Assembly: GCF_014287875.1 (NCBI RefSeq)
Contig: NZ_JACOPN010000011.1
Location: forward strand, 1-45,159
Origin: Flintibacter faecis
GTDB lineage: Bacteria > Bacillota > Clostridia > Oscillospirales > Oscillospiraceae
Length of the DNA stretch: 45,159 bases
Reading direction: 5' to 3'
Shown: piece by piece, positions 8,269 to 15,057 of the stretch
How the letters are laid out: each line of letters starts with the position of its first letter
How positions within the stretch are numbered: the stretch's first letter is position 1
Notes under the pieces: generated by a model
Databases searched by the model: none
What the model was told of the DNA's origin: nothing
The model's input: only the letters and a program-made list of their open reading frames with translations
Made by a program: the position numbers and the translations under genes

Positions 8269-8520
8269 ATGGCAACTACCAAAAGCATGAAAATTCAGGC
8301 CGAGATTGATAAGGTCAAGGCTAAAATCAGTGAACAGCAGGCCCGGCTCAAGGAGCTGGAGCAGAAAAAGCTGGAGGCAGAAAACAGTGAGATCGTGGAC
8401 ATTGTGCGCGGTATGAGCATCTCCCTTACGGAGCTCCCGCTGCTGTTTGAAAAGCTGAAGGACGGAGGTACTTTGGTACAAAGTGTCCCGAAGTTCGAAG
8501 AAGAAAAGGAGGAAAACTGA
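8269..8520 (+). CDS. DUF4315 family protein
   Basis: 83 residues from ATG 8269 with ACAGGAGG at 8254-8261. Residues about 8-45 form a heptad-rich coiled coil (KIQAEIDKVKAKISEQQ and onward), followed by a short hydrophobic stretch and an acidic tail. DUF4315 proteins always sit between the NlpC/P60 and CD1107-type genes in these elements; no function is known. The tail is encoded partly by palindrome copy 4 (VQSVPKFEEE). It may be a small structural partner of the transfer channel, which is only inference from position. Confidence 0.82.
   Translation: MATTKSMKIQAEIDKVKAKISEQQARLKELEQKKLEAENSEIVDIVRGMSISLTELPLLFEKLKDGGTLVQSVPKFEEEKEEN
8471..8493. repeat. 23-bp palindrome, copy 4
   Basis: Core GGTACA-AAG-TGTCCC (one substitution), flanks CTTT/GAAG. 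In frame at the DUF4315 3' end, 12 bases before AAAGGAGG of the next gene. Confidence 0.88.
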
Positions 8521-8522
8521 AT

Positions 8523-9272
8523 ATGAAACACTTTCGTATGTTGGCGGCGGGGCTTTGCTCCGCCGTTCTTTTATGCGGCTTTGCAATCCCGGCCTATGCC
8601 TATTCGGACGGCGGGAATGAGGAACCGCCTGTTGTGGAAGAAACTCCGGCCCCGGAGCCAGCACCTACCATTACCCCGGGCGAGGGCTTTTCGGAGGATG
8701 GAAACCTTGTGACCCGCGATCTGCTCTACGATGCCGCAACCAACAAACAGTTCATCACGGTGGAAACCAGCGGCGGCAACACCTTTTACATTGTCATTGA
8801 CTATGACAAGCCTGTGGACGAGGACGGCGAACAGTATCACACCTACTTTTTGAACATGGTGGATGAAGCCGATCTGCTGGCGGCACTGGAGGCCGCTGGC
8901 GGAGAACTTCCGGCCTGCTCCTGCACAGAAAAATGTGCGCCCGGAGCCATCCATACGGATTGCGAGGTCTGCGCGGTCAACATGACCGAGTGTGCTGGCA
9001 CAGCTCCCGAACCCGCTCCGGTGACGGAACCTGCGGAGGAGCCGGAATCCGAGCCCCAGCAGAAAAGTAATACCGGGACGCTTCTGCTGATTTTGGCAGT
9101 GGCTGTTCTGGGTGGCGGTGCAGGCTGGTACTTCAAAATTTACCGCCCGAAGCATGAAAAAGCTGCTGTACCCGAAGAAGATTACAGTGAGGAACTGGCT
9201 GATTATGACGATCCCGAGGACGATGGGCCACCTTGGGACGAGGACGATACCGAAAGCGAGGATAATGAATGA
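8523..9272 (+). CDS. CD1107/DUF4366 family secreted, membrane-anchored mobile element protein
   Basis: 249 residues; ATG 8523 follows AAAGGAGG. A Sec signal peptide is clear (basic start, hydrophobic LAAGLCSAVLLCGFAIP, cleavage near residues 26-27, AYA-Y). A Pro/Glu-rich linker follows, then a globular domain about 60-115 (DLLYDAATNKQF, FYIVIDYDKP), a Cys-rich segment about 137-160 (CSCTEKC..C..C), a second Pro/Glu linker, a transmembrane helix about 187-207 and a strongly acidic cytoplasmic tail. Such proteins are exported parts of clostridial conjugation systems; a role at the cell surface or in channel assembly is inferred. Its stop overlaps the next ATG (ATGA). Confidence 0.85.
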   Translation: MKHFRMLAAGLCSAVLLCGFAIPAYAYSDGGNEEPPVVEETPAPEPAPTITPGEGFSEDGNLVTRDLLYDAATNKQFITVETSGGNTFYIVIDYDKPVDEDGEQYHTYFLNMVDEADLLAALEAAGGELPACSCTEKCAPGAIHTDCEVCAVNMTECAGTAPEPAPVTEPAEEPESEPQQKSNTGTLLLILAVAVLGGGAGWYFKIYRPKHEKAAVPEEDYSEELADYDDPEDDGPPWDEDDTESEDNE

Positions 9273-9445
9273 GATTTACAAATAACCCCTATGAGGGATT
9301 TATGAAAGAAAAAAGCTACTTTAAGGGTGTGCCGCCCAGCCTGCCGCCGAAGGGCTCCCGTTGTGACGGCTGCCCTTACTGGCGCGGGATTGGCTGCGTG
9401 TTCTGCTACCAGGAGCAACTCAAACCACCGGGCAACGGGAGGTGA
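9269..9445 (+). CDS. Small Cys-rich hypothetical protein
   Basis: 58 residues, ATG 9269 overlapping the previous stop as ATGA. Seen: Pro-rich middle (GVPPSLPPKGS) and four cysteines in CDGCPYW...GCVFC, arranged like a small zinc knuckle. I do not recognise a named family. Its position between CD1107-type and Cys-rich VLP genes and the tight coupling argue it is real and translated. Confidence 0.65.
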   Translation: MRFTNNPYEGFMKEKSYFKGVPPSLPPKGSRCDGCPYWRGIGCVFCYQEQLKPPGNGR

Positions 9446-9449
9446 TGCT

Positions 9450-9803
9450 GTGGACCGAGAACTGACCCGGACAGAAAAAGCAGCAATCCGCAGGCTGGTA
9501 TCAAAATGGTGTGCCAACTATGACCGGGACTGCGGCTGCCTGCCGCTGGATTGCGAGTGCTATATGTTTGGAAAATGCTGGACAGGGGCTTATTGCCGCT
9601 ACTTCCGCGAGGCAGTTCTGCCCCTTGATCCGGCGCTGGAGGCTGCGTTGCTGACAGAGGGGCCAAGGCCGGATTTCAAGGCTTGCCCGGTATGTGGCAG
9701 AGCCGTGGCTCCTGATGGACGGCAAACCTATTGTTCGGCGGCCTGTGCAAAGGCGGCACACCGCAAACAGCAGCGGGAATATATGCGGAAAAAACGTGGC
9801 TGA
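9450..9803 (+). CDS. Cysteine-rich VLP domain protein
   Basis: 117 residues from GTG 9450; the site GGGAGGTG (9437-9444) overlaps the stop of the upstream gene. The N-terminal half matches the cysteine-rich VLP domain (TRTEKAAIRRLVSKWCANYD, then CGCLPLDCECY, then CRYFREAVLPLDPALE). The C-terminal half has a separate zinc ribbon CPVCGRAV..CSAAC followed by a basic tail. The domain is common beside transfer genes and in element regulators, and is thought to bind nucleic acid; exact function unknown. Probably the last gene of the mating-pore operon. Confidence 0.8.
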   Translation: MDRELTRTEKAAIRRLVSKWCANYDRDCGCLPLDCECYMFGKCWTGAYCRYFREAVLPLDPALEAALLTEGPRPDFKACPVCGRAVAPDGRQTYCSAACAKAAHRKQQREYMRKKRG

Positions 9804-9933
9804 TGTGTTGACAATTAGACCATCACAAATCCGCTTGTAGCAAGGCTTTTTAAGGCCCTTTTCTGCGGGAGACGTATGTTTCTACGTCTGGCCCTGTTTC
9901 CGTGAGATGCTGTCAACATTTTAGCTGCCAGGG
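9804..9933. other. Non-coding segment with nested inverted repeats
   Basis: No supported gene. TGTTGACA (9806-9813) pairs with TGTCAACA (9911-9918). Inside are AGACGTA/TACGTCT (9870-9876/9883-9889, 6-base loop) and an AAGGC..AAGGCCCTT stretch. A TTGACA is present but no matching -10 at proper distance. It may be a regulatory RNA leader, or a transfer-origin candidate. Confidence 0.4.
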
Positions 9934-9956
9934 CTTTGGGACAATTTGTCCCAAAG
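9934..9956. repeat. 23-bp palindrome, copy 5 (perfect arms)
   Basis: Core GGGACA-ATT-TGTCCC, flanks CTTT/AAAG: the two 10-base arms are fully complementary. It lies between the nested repeats and the GGAAGGAGG of the gene at 9983. Confidence 0.92.
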
Positions 9957-9982
9957 TTCCGGCTTTTGTGGAAGGAGGTACT

Positions 9983-10942
9983 ATGCCGAAATATTATCCG
10001 ATCAATGAAGAAGCCGCAAAGCGGGCAAAAGATATGAACAGCTTTTCTGACTATCAGCCGGGCTCCGCTACGGCGGGCTACCGGGCAATGGTCGATGAAG
10101 CGTATGCAGCGGCGGAACGCCAGAAAGCGCGTGTCGATCCCATGTACCATGATAAGATTGACGCGCTGGTGGATCGCTATGCACGGAAACTTGCGGAAAA
10201 TCTGAATGAACGCAATGTGATTGATGCCCGTGTGCCCTCTATTCTGATCTCCGGGGGCGGTAATTTCCCTGTGGCAAAAAAGCACAAGCAGAACGCCGCC
10301 CGGGATCGCAACTATGGAGAGTATGCGGAGATTTCAAAGCTGCTTGATAAAATCCGCTCTGTTGGTATGGGCGGGATCAGCGCAGACGATGATCTGGCCG
10401 TGGAAAAGCTGACAAAAAAGCTGGAGGGGCTGGAGTCCCAGCAGGCCACCATGAAGGCGGTCAATGCGTATTTTCGGAAACACAAAACGCTGGACGGCTG
10501 CCCGGAGCTTACGCCGGAGCAGGCAGAAAAGCTCAAAGCAGATATGGCGCAGTCATGGCACTTGGATAAAAGCAAGCCGTATCCCGCCTATCTGCTTTCC
10601 AACAACAACGCCAACATCCGCCGTGTGCGCCAACGCATTGAGGAACTGAGCAGCCGCTCCGAGTTTGCTGGCTGGACATTCCCCGGAGGCGAGGCCAAAA
10701 TCAACGAGGCTGAAAACCGTTTGCAGCTTATTTTTGAGGAAAAGCCCGATGCCGATCAGCGGCAGGAACTGAAAAGCAACGGCTTTAAGTGGGCTCCCAG
10801 CCAAGGGGCATGGCAGCGGCAGCTTAACCAGAACGCCATCCGTGCTGCGGCCCGGATAGACTTTTTGCGGCCCGAGGACGGTACAAGCCCCTATCAGCTC
10901 CAGCCATTTGTGAAAAGAGAAAACAAAGAAATGTCTCGATGA
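9983..10942 (+). CDS. Conserved ICE accessory protein, function unknown
   Basis: 319 residues from ATG 9983 with GGAAGGAGG upstream. Seen: a highly charged, mostly helical protein with conserved blocks I associate with clostridial element proteins (KYYPINEEAAKRAK, RVDPMYHDKIDAL, ARVPSILISGGGNFPV, KKHKQNAARDRN). A C-terminal segment LKSNGFKWAPSQGAWQRQL resembles ends of DUF3560-like element proteins. No catalytic motif or membrane segment is visible. The two accessory genes precede mobC and the relaxase. A role in DNA processing or anti-restriction is possible but not shown. Confidence 0.75.
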   Translation: MPKYYPINEEAAKRAKDMNSFSDYQPGSATAGYRAMVDEAYAAAERQKARVDPMYHDKIDALVDRYARKLAENLNERNVIDARVPSILISGGGNFPVAKKHKQNAARDRNYGEYAEISKLLDKIRSVGMGGISADDDLAVEKLTKKLEGLESQQATMKAVNAYFRKHKTLDGCPELTPEQAEKLKADMAQSWHLDKSKPYPAYLLSNNNANIRRVRQRIEELSSRSEFAGWTFPGGEAKINEAENRLQLIFEEKPDADQRQELKSNGFKWAPSQGAWQRQLNQNAIRAAARIDFLRPEDGTSPYQLQPFVKRENKEMSR

Positions 10943-10955
10943 TGGGAGGTGTACT

Positions 10956-11540
10956 ATGGACAAAAATCAAGGCTATTCGATTTTGAAGGCTGTTATGCTG
11001 GAAAATGGACGTGGATTTGCATTGGGCGAACATCCCACCGCGCCATCCCGCTATGTCACATGGGCCTGCTATGATGACAAGGACGGCCAGCGGCAGTACG
11101 AATGGGGCCACTATGGAAATGACCGCACCGCAATGGAACAGGATTTTACAGACCGGGTGCAGGACTATCAGCGTATTTATAACGTGGGGATCAGGCAGAC
11201 CGAGGCTCCCGGCCTTTACAAGTATTATTCGACCCAGCGGCCTGTGGACATCGGGACATTCCCGAAGCCGCCTTATAACAAGCCGGATGAAATCTTCAAT
11301 TACGATCAGCGCGTCCCGGTGGAAAATGGCTCGTTCTTGGCTTGGGGCTATCTTACCTATACCCGCCCGCTAACGGAAAAACAGGCATCCGACTATGAGC
11401 TGCGTCCTGCGCCTGATAATCCCGACAGGCCCCGTCCGATTGCCGAGCAGATGAAAAACGCGGCAAAGTTGGCGGAGGCAGATCGCGGCTCGGAGGCTCC
11501 GGCTTCCCAGCGCAGGCAGCCTGACCGTGGCGATAGATAA
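10956..11540 (+). CDS. Conserved ICE hypothetical protein
   Basis: 194 residues; ATG 10956 after GGGAGGTG, 13 bases behind the previous stop. The N-terminal 70 residues are a compact domain rich in Trp, Tyr and Asp (GYSILKAVMLENGRGFALG, TWACYDD, WGHYG), resembling small domains fused into large polyvalent element proteins. The middle is rich in Pro/Tyr and the C-terminus is basic and disordered. I do not recognise a function. No membrane segments or signal peptide. Confidence 0.68.
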   Translation: MDKNQGYSILKAVMLENGRGFALGEHPTAPSRYVTWACYDDKDGQRQYEWGHYGNDRTAMEQDFTDRVQDYQRIYNVGIRQTEAPGLYKYYSTQRPVDIGTFPKPPYNKPDEIFNYDQRVPVENGSFLAWGYLTYTRPLTEKQASDYELRPAPDNPDRPRPIAEQMKNAAKLAEADRGSEAPASQRRQPDRGDR

Positions 11541-11552
11541 GGAGGTGCGTAT

Positions 11553-11717
11553 ATGGAAAAGAAACGTGAACAGGAATTGTCTGTACTGGAGGTGCTGCGC
11601 CTGCACCGTGAATTTCATTTGCCGCGCCCTGTTCCGGTAGACGAACAGGAAAAGCCGCTGGATAAAGTAAAGGAGCCGCCCCGCGCCTGCCGCAGCCGGG
11701 AGCGTGAGGAGCGATGA
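11553..11717 (+). CDS. Small basic hypothetical protein upstream of mobC
   Basis: 54 residues, ATG 11553 after AAGGAGG (11539-11545), stop overlapping the mobC start as ATGA (11714-11717). The peptide is charged throughout (EKKREQELSVLEVLRLHREFHLP, C-terminal RSREREER) with no known domain. Coupling to mobC suggests a relaxosome-linked or purely leader role. Confidence 0.6.
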   Translation: MEKKREQELSVLEVLRLHREFHLPRPVPVDEQEKPLDKVKEPPRACRSREREER

Positions 11718-12061
11718 CAAAGAAACGCCGCCGTCCGATCCATCTTCATGTGATGGTGTCGGAGGCGGAGCGGGCCCTGATTCAAGAACGTATGGCGGAG
11801 GCTGGCATCCGTAACATGGGAGCCTATATGCGGAAAATGGCCCTGAGTGGGTATGTGCTTCATGTTGACCTTTCGCCTGTTCGTGAGCTGGTTTCGCTCC
11901 AGCGGCGATGCTCCAACAATCTGAACCAAGTGGCAATTCAAGCCAACACCTACGGCGCAATTTATCCCGAAGAACTTGCGGCCTTGCAGCGGGACTATGC
12001 CGCGTTGTGGGGGCCGCTGTCTGATCTCTTGAAACAGCTCTCCGCTCTGGTAGAGCTCTGA
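11714..12061 (+). CDS. mobC: Relaxosome accessory protein MobC-like
   Basis: 115 residues from ATG 11714. Seen: a basic N-terminus (TKKRRRPIHLHVMVSEAERALI) consistent with a ribbon-helix-helix DNA-binding domain, a helix AEAGIRNMGAYMRKMAL, and the MobC signature CSNNLNQVAIQANTYG near residues 59-75. MobC proteins bind the transfer origin, help melt the nick region and assist the relaxase. It is followed by a clear terminator and then the relaxase gene, the usual pairing. Confidence 0.85.
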   Translation: MTKKRRRPIHLHVMVSEAERALIQERMAEAGIRNMGAYMRKMALSGYVLHVDLSPVRELVSLQRRCSNNLNQVAIQANTYGAIYPEELAALQRDYAALWGPLSDLLKQLSALVEL

Positions 12062-12066
12062 CCCAT

Positions 12067-12100
12067 CCGGGGAGTGGTTGATACCGCTCCCCGGCTTTTT
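12067..12100 (+). terminator. Intrinsic terminator after mobC
   Basis: CCGGGGAG (12067-12074) pairs with CTCCCCGG (12087-12094), then C and TTTTT. Confidence 0.85.
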
Positions 12101-12103
12101 CTA

Positions 12104-12126
12104 CTTCGGGACAAAGTGTCCCAAAG
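12104..12126. repeat. 23-bp palindrome, copy 6
   Basis: Core GGGACA-AAG-TGTCCC, flanks CTTC/AAAG. Placed between the mobC terminator and the relaxase ribosome binding site. Confidence 0.9.
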
Positions 12127-12159
12127 TAAAAATACTATTTGCCGGAAGGAGGGATTTCT

Positions 12160-13566
12160 ACGGCGACCACCTACATCCGCCCTTATAAAACAGCGGCGGG
12201 AAAAAGTGCAATTCAAACGATGGAGGATCGTTTTACCTATGGCCTGAACCCGGAAAAGCTGGGAGCCGTATCTTCCTATCTCTGCGATCCGAACACGGCT
12301 CCCGCCGAGTTTCTTCTGGTAAAAAGTCAATACCTTGCAGAGACAGGCCGGGCCGTATCTCGCGGGGCACTGTTCTTTCAGATCCGGCAGGCGTTTCTGC
12401 CCGGGGAGGTTACGGCGGAAGAAGCAAACCGTATTGGTTATGAAACGGCGATGCGCTGGACAAAGGGAAAGTATCAGTTCTTCGTCTGTACGCATACCGA
12501 CAAGGCCCATATCCACAATCACATTTATTTCAATGCGACGGCCTTTGACCGCTCCCGGAAATTTCATAATTTCATTGGTTCGTCCTTTGCCCTGCGGCGG
12601 CTCTCTGACCGCGTGTGCATCGAACATGAATTGTCTGTTATCCAAAATCCGTGCCAGCACAGCAAGGGCCGTTTTCTCCACTACGGCCAGTGGATCGGTG
12701 AAAAGCCGCCCTCTGTCAAGCAGCGGGTACGGCTGGCTATTCTCGCCTCTTTGGAGAAAAAGCCCACAGACTTCGCCGACTTTCTTCGTCTCATGGAGGA
12801 GTCCGGCTTTGCGGTAAAACAGGGCCGCGGCGGTGTCATCTCATTCCTTGCGCCCGGGCAGGAAAAACCGACCCGGCTCCGGGCTTCTACACTTGGAACC
12901 GGATTTGACCCAGAGGACATCAAGGCGGTAATTGCCGGGGAACGTCCGCTCCCTGAACTGCCAGAGGAGCCCACGGTTCCGCCACGGCGAGTCAATCTCA
13001 TCATCGACATTCAAGAGCGTATGGCCCAAGGCAAGGGCCCGGCCTATGAACGATGGGCCAAGGTCTACAACCTAAAACAAATGGCCGCCGCGCTCCAGTA
13101 TTTGCAGGAGCATCATCTGACAGACTATGCGGCACTGACGGCCAGCACCGAGGCTGCGGTGGATCACGTTCACAAGCTGTCTGACGAGCTCCGCACAACG
13201 GAGGAGGCTCTTTCCAAAACCTCGGAGCTGATGGCTGCCACGGTGGACTATGCCAAGACTCGCCCGGTGTTTGATGGATACAAAGCTGCGCGGTACAGCA
13301 AAAAGTATCTGGCCCAGCACGAAGCGGAGCTTGCCACTTACCGGGCGGCAAAGGATACTATGAACACCATACTGAACGGCGCAAAACTCCCTAAGATTGA
13401 AGCACTAAAAAAATCCCGCCGTGAGCTGGCAGGACAGAAAAAAGAGCTTTATGCAGAATATCGGGAGGCCCAGCGGCAAATGCGGGAGGCCGTGGCAATA
13501 AAAGCGAACATTGATCATCTGCTCGGCATAACGGACGAGCGTGAGAATAAGGCCCAGGAACGATAG
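12160..13566 (+). CDS. Relaxase (MobP-type mobilisation nuclease), probable ACG start
   Basis: About 468 residues. The conserved N-terminus ATTYIRPYK follows ACG 12160, and GGAAGGAGGG (12144-12153) is six bases upstream of that ACG. A TTG at 12139 lies before the binding site and has none of its own. The metal-binding motif HTDKAHIHNH is at about residues 112-121, as in Relaxase/Mobilization nuclease (PF03432) proteins; the catalytic Tyr should be one of the N-terminal tyrosines (YIRPY, FTYG, SSYL). The C-terminal half is coiled coil. It nicks the transfer origin and pilots the strand into the channel. Family certain; start codon inferred. Confidence 0.9.
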   Translation, partial: TATTYIRPYKTAAGKSAIQTMEDRFTYGLNPEKLGAVSSYLCDPNTAPAEFLLVKSQYLAETGRAVSRGALFFQIRQAFLPGEVTAEEANRIGYETAMRWTKGKYQFFVCTHTDKAHIHNHIYFNATAFDRSRKFHNFIGSSFALRRLSDRVCIEHELSVIQNPCQHSKGRFLHYGQWIGEKPPSVKQRVRLAILASLEKKPTDFADFLRLMEESGFAVKQGRGGVISFLAPGQEKPTRLRASTLGTGFDPEDIKAVIAGERPLPELPEEPTVPPRRVNLIIDIQERMAQGKGPAYERWAKVYNLKQMAAALQYLQEHHLTDYAALTASTEAAVDHVHKLSDELRTTEEALSKTSELMAATVDYAKTRPVFDGYKAARYSKKYLAQHEAELATYRAAKDTMNTILNGAKLPKIEALKKSRRELAGQKKELYAEYREAQRQMREAVAIKANIDHLLGITDERENKAQER

Positions 13567-13601
13567 TGACGGGCCGCAGACTACGGTGCAGCGCACCGGG
13601 A

Positions 13602-13624
13602 CTTTGGGACAATTTGTCCCGAAG
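13602..13624. repeat. 23-bp palindrome, copy 7
   Basis: Core GGGACA-ATT-TGTCCC, flanks CTTT/GAAG, 36 bases after the relaxase stop and just before a cluster of other palindromes. Confidence 0.9.
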
Positions 13625-13634
13625 TACAGCGGGT

Positions 13635-13740
13635 TTGGGGAGCTCCCCAACAAGCATTTTTGCGGGCCCTGCGGCCAGCAAAAATTTCGGAGTGTGGCCA
13701 CACCCGAATTGCTTGCCAAAACGCGCAACCCGCAACATGG
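13635..13740. other. Palindrome-rich non-coding segment, candidate oriT
   Basis: Contains a perfect 16-bp palindrome TTGGGGAGCTCCCCAA (13635-13650), an inverted repeat TTTTTGC/GCAAAAA (13657-13663/13678-13684), a perfect palindrome GTGTGGCCACAC (13692-13703) and then GCTTGCCAAAACGCGCAACC. Dense dyads next to a relaxase gene are the usual look of a transfer origin. No nick site can be fixed by eye. Confidence 0.45.
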
Positions 13741-13767
13741 CGCAAAAAACGGAGGTTACGCTTTCTT

Positions 13768-14127
13768 TTACGTTTCCTCCGTTTCTTTCGATGCTTTCAT
13801 CGCTTGGATTGTAGCTTCAACGATTTTCAATTCTCTTTCGTCCAAGGCGTTCAACATGGCATCAATCCGCTTCCTGCACTCGCTCCCGCTATTCTGGGAC
13901 GGGTAAAAGTATTGATCCACCGATATATCAAACATTGTAACCATCTGATAAAAGGTGTTGAAGCTTGGATGCTGACCATCATTTTCATTATACATAATGG
14001 TACGCGGAGCGCGGTCAACAATATAGGCCAGTTGTTCCTGTGTCATGCCGCTGGCTTCTCTTGCACGCTTGATGGCGAGCCCTATATCGTGAAAATCAAA
14101 GCGTCTTTCATCTCGTTCTATCTTCAT
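13768..14127 (-). CDS. XRE-family transcriptional regulator
   Basis: 119 residues on the minus strand from the ATG at 14127, preceded by AGGTGATG; an upstream ATG at 14157 would add ten residues without a binding site. A helix-turn-helix (DIGLAIKRAREASGMTQEQLAYIVDRAPRTI split over residues about 15-45) is typical of XRE/Cro regulators. The middle FNTFYQMVTMFDISVDQYFYP is the classical second half of such domains. A C-terminal helical segment may dimerise. It is transcribed toward the relaxase end and divergently from the response-regulator module, so it probably controls its own promoter and perhaps the cargo. Confidence 0.88.
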   Translation of the reverse strand: MKIERDERRFDFHDIGLAIKRAREASGMTQEQLAYIVDRAPRTIMYNENDGQHPSFNTFYQMVTMFDISVDQYFYPSQNSGSECRKRIDAMLNALDERELKIVEATIQAMKASKETEET

Positions 14128-14148
14128 AACATCACCTGATATGATTTT

Positions 14149-14209
14149 ACATTTCATGTGATATTATTTGAACGACTTTGTATTTCATACTACTGACTAT
14201 TTAATTTCA
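14149..14209. promoter_or_regulatory. Candidate XRE operators
   Basis: ACAT-TTC-ATGT (14149-14159) and GTAT-TTC-ATAC (14180-14190) are interrupted palindromes with the same TTC centre, 31 bases apart (about three helical turns). A half-like ATTTCA copy is at 14204-14209. They lie in the control region of the divergent XRE gene. Confidence 0.4.
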
Positions 14210-14220
14210 CATACGCAAAA

Positions 14221-14249
14221 TTGATGATCGCGGAAATGTGAGGTACAAT
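14221..14249 (+). promoter_or_regulatory. Sigma-70 type promoter
   Basis: TTGATG (14221-14226), 17-base spacer, TACAAT (14244-14249). Predicted start near 14256, immediately before palindrome copy 8. Reads toward the response regulator. Confidence 0.55.
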
Positions 14250-14259
14250 ATACCTATAA

Positions 14260-14282
14260 CTTTGGGACAATTTGTCCCGAAG
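14260..14282. repeat. 23-bp palindrome, copy 8
   Basis: Core GGGACA-ATT-TGTCCC, flanks CTTT/GAAG, just downstream of the predicted transcription start of the 14221 promoter. Confidence 0.9.
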
Positions 14283-14319
14283 ATCAGAGGTTGGTATCTA
14301 AAATAAAATCAGAAATATT

Positions 14320-14351
14320 GTGAGGTTTCTGTGACATTTGGGTGCTATACT
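14320..14351 (+). promoter_or_regulatory. Response-regulator-type promoter 1 (before the two-component genes)
   Basis: Two GTGA boxes 11 bases apart (14320 and 14331) and -10 TATACT at 14346-14351. The first box starts 26 bases before the -10, exactly as in the promoters at 16163 and 19518. Confidence 0.6.
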
Positions 14352-14373
14352 GAAAATGAAGGAGTGTGATACC

Positions 14374-15057
14374 ATGCGAATTTTAGTAGTCGAGGATGAT
14401 CGGCTTTTGAATAATACTTTATGCTATAACTTGAATACTGCGGGCTATACGGTTGATTCTGCACTGACAAAATCAGTGGCCAGTAGTTTCTTGACAAAGC
14501 AGGACTATGACCTGATTGTGCTGGATGTAAATTTGCCGGACGGGAACGGTTTTGACTTCTGCCGGGAAATAAAAGAGCGTCGCCCTGATACCGTTATTAT
14601 TTTTCTGACCGCAAATGATATGGAAAGCGATATGCTCAAAGGGTATGAACTGGGCGCAGAGGATTATGTGACAAAACCTTTCCCTATGAGCGTCTTTCAA
14701 AAGAAATTAGCGGTAGTGCTGGGTAGGCTGACAAAACAATATGGTGGTGATACTTATGAGGATGGCACACTGACCATCAATTTTTCAGAAATGAGTGCTA
14801 CTCTATCAGGAAAGCCACTTACATTCACCCCACTGGAATATCGACTTTTGAAAATCCTGATGAAAAATCCGCAGATTGTTTTGACCCGGCAAGTCTTGTT
14901 GGAAAAGCTGTGGGACGCAGACGGAAATTTTGTGGATGAACACGCTCTGACTGCGGCGATCAGCCGGGTACGAAACAAAATCGAAACACCTGACCGTCAG
15001 TATATCAAAACGGTATATGGTATGGGCTATATGTGGATCGGAGGAGTGCTGAAATGA
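14374..15057 (+). CDS. OmpR-family response regulator
   Basis: 227 residues from ATG 14374 with AAGGAG at 14359-14364. The receiver domain has acidic pocket E7/D8/D9, the phosphorylation site D51 (LIVLDVNLP), the conserved Thr (FLTAND) and Lys (YVTKPF). The C-terminal winged helix (about 130-225) shows LTPLEYRLLKILMKNP and the end YIKTVYGMGYMW typical of OmpR/PhoB. The stop overlaps the kinase start. Together with the kinase and ABC exporter it resembles antibiotic-peptide sensing modules (BceRS-like). The tandem GTGA sites before this gene, the exporter and the region at 19518 are its likely targets. Confidence 0.94.
   Translation: MRILVVEDDRLLNNTLCYNLNTAGYTVDSALTKSVASSFLTKQDYDLIVLDVNLPDGNGFDFCREIKERRPDTVIIFLTANDMESDMLKGYELGAEDYVTKPFPMSVFQKKLAVVLGRLTKQYGGDTYEDGTLTINFSEMSATLSGKPLTFTPLEYRLLKILMKNPQIVLTRQVLLEKLWDADGNFVDEHALTAAISRVRNKIETPDRQYIKTVYGMGYMWIGGVLK

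Noticed and set aside
13541..13906. 121-codon frame across the relaxase 3' end and the palindrome cluster
   Set aside because: It overlaps the relaxase and the XRE gene in other frames, and has no start signal or domain.
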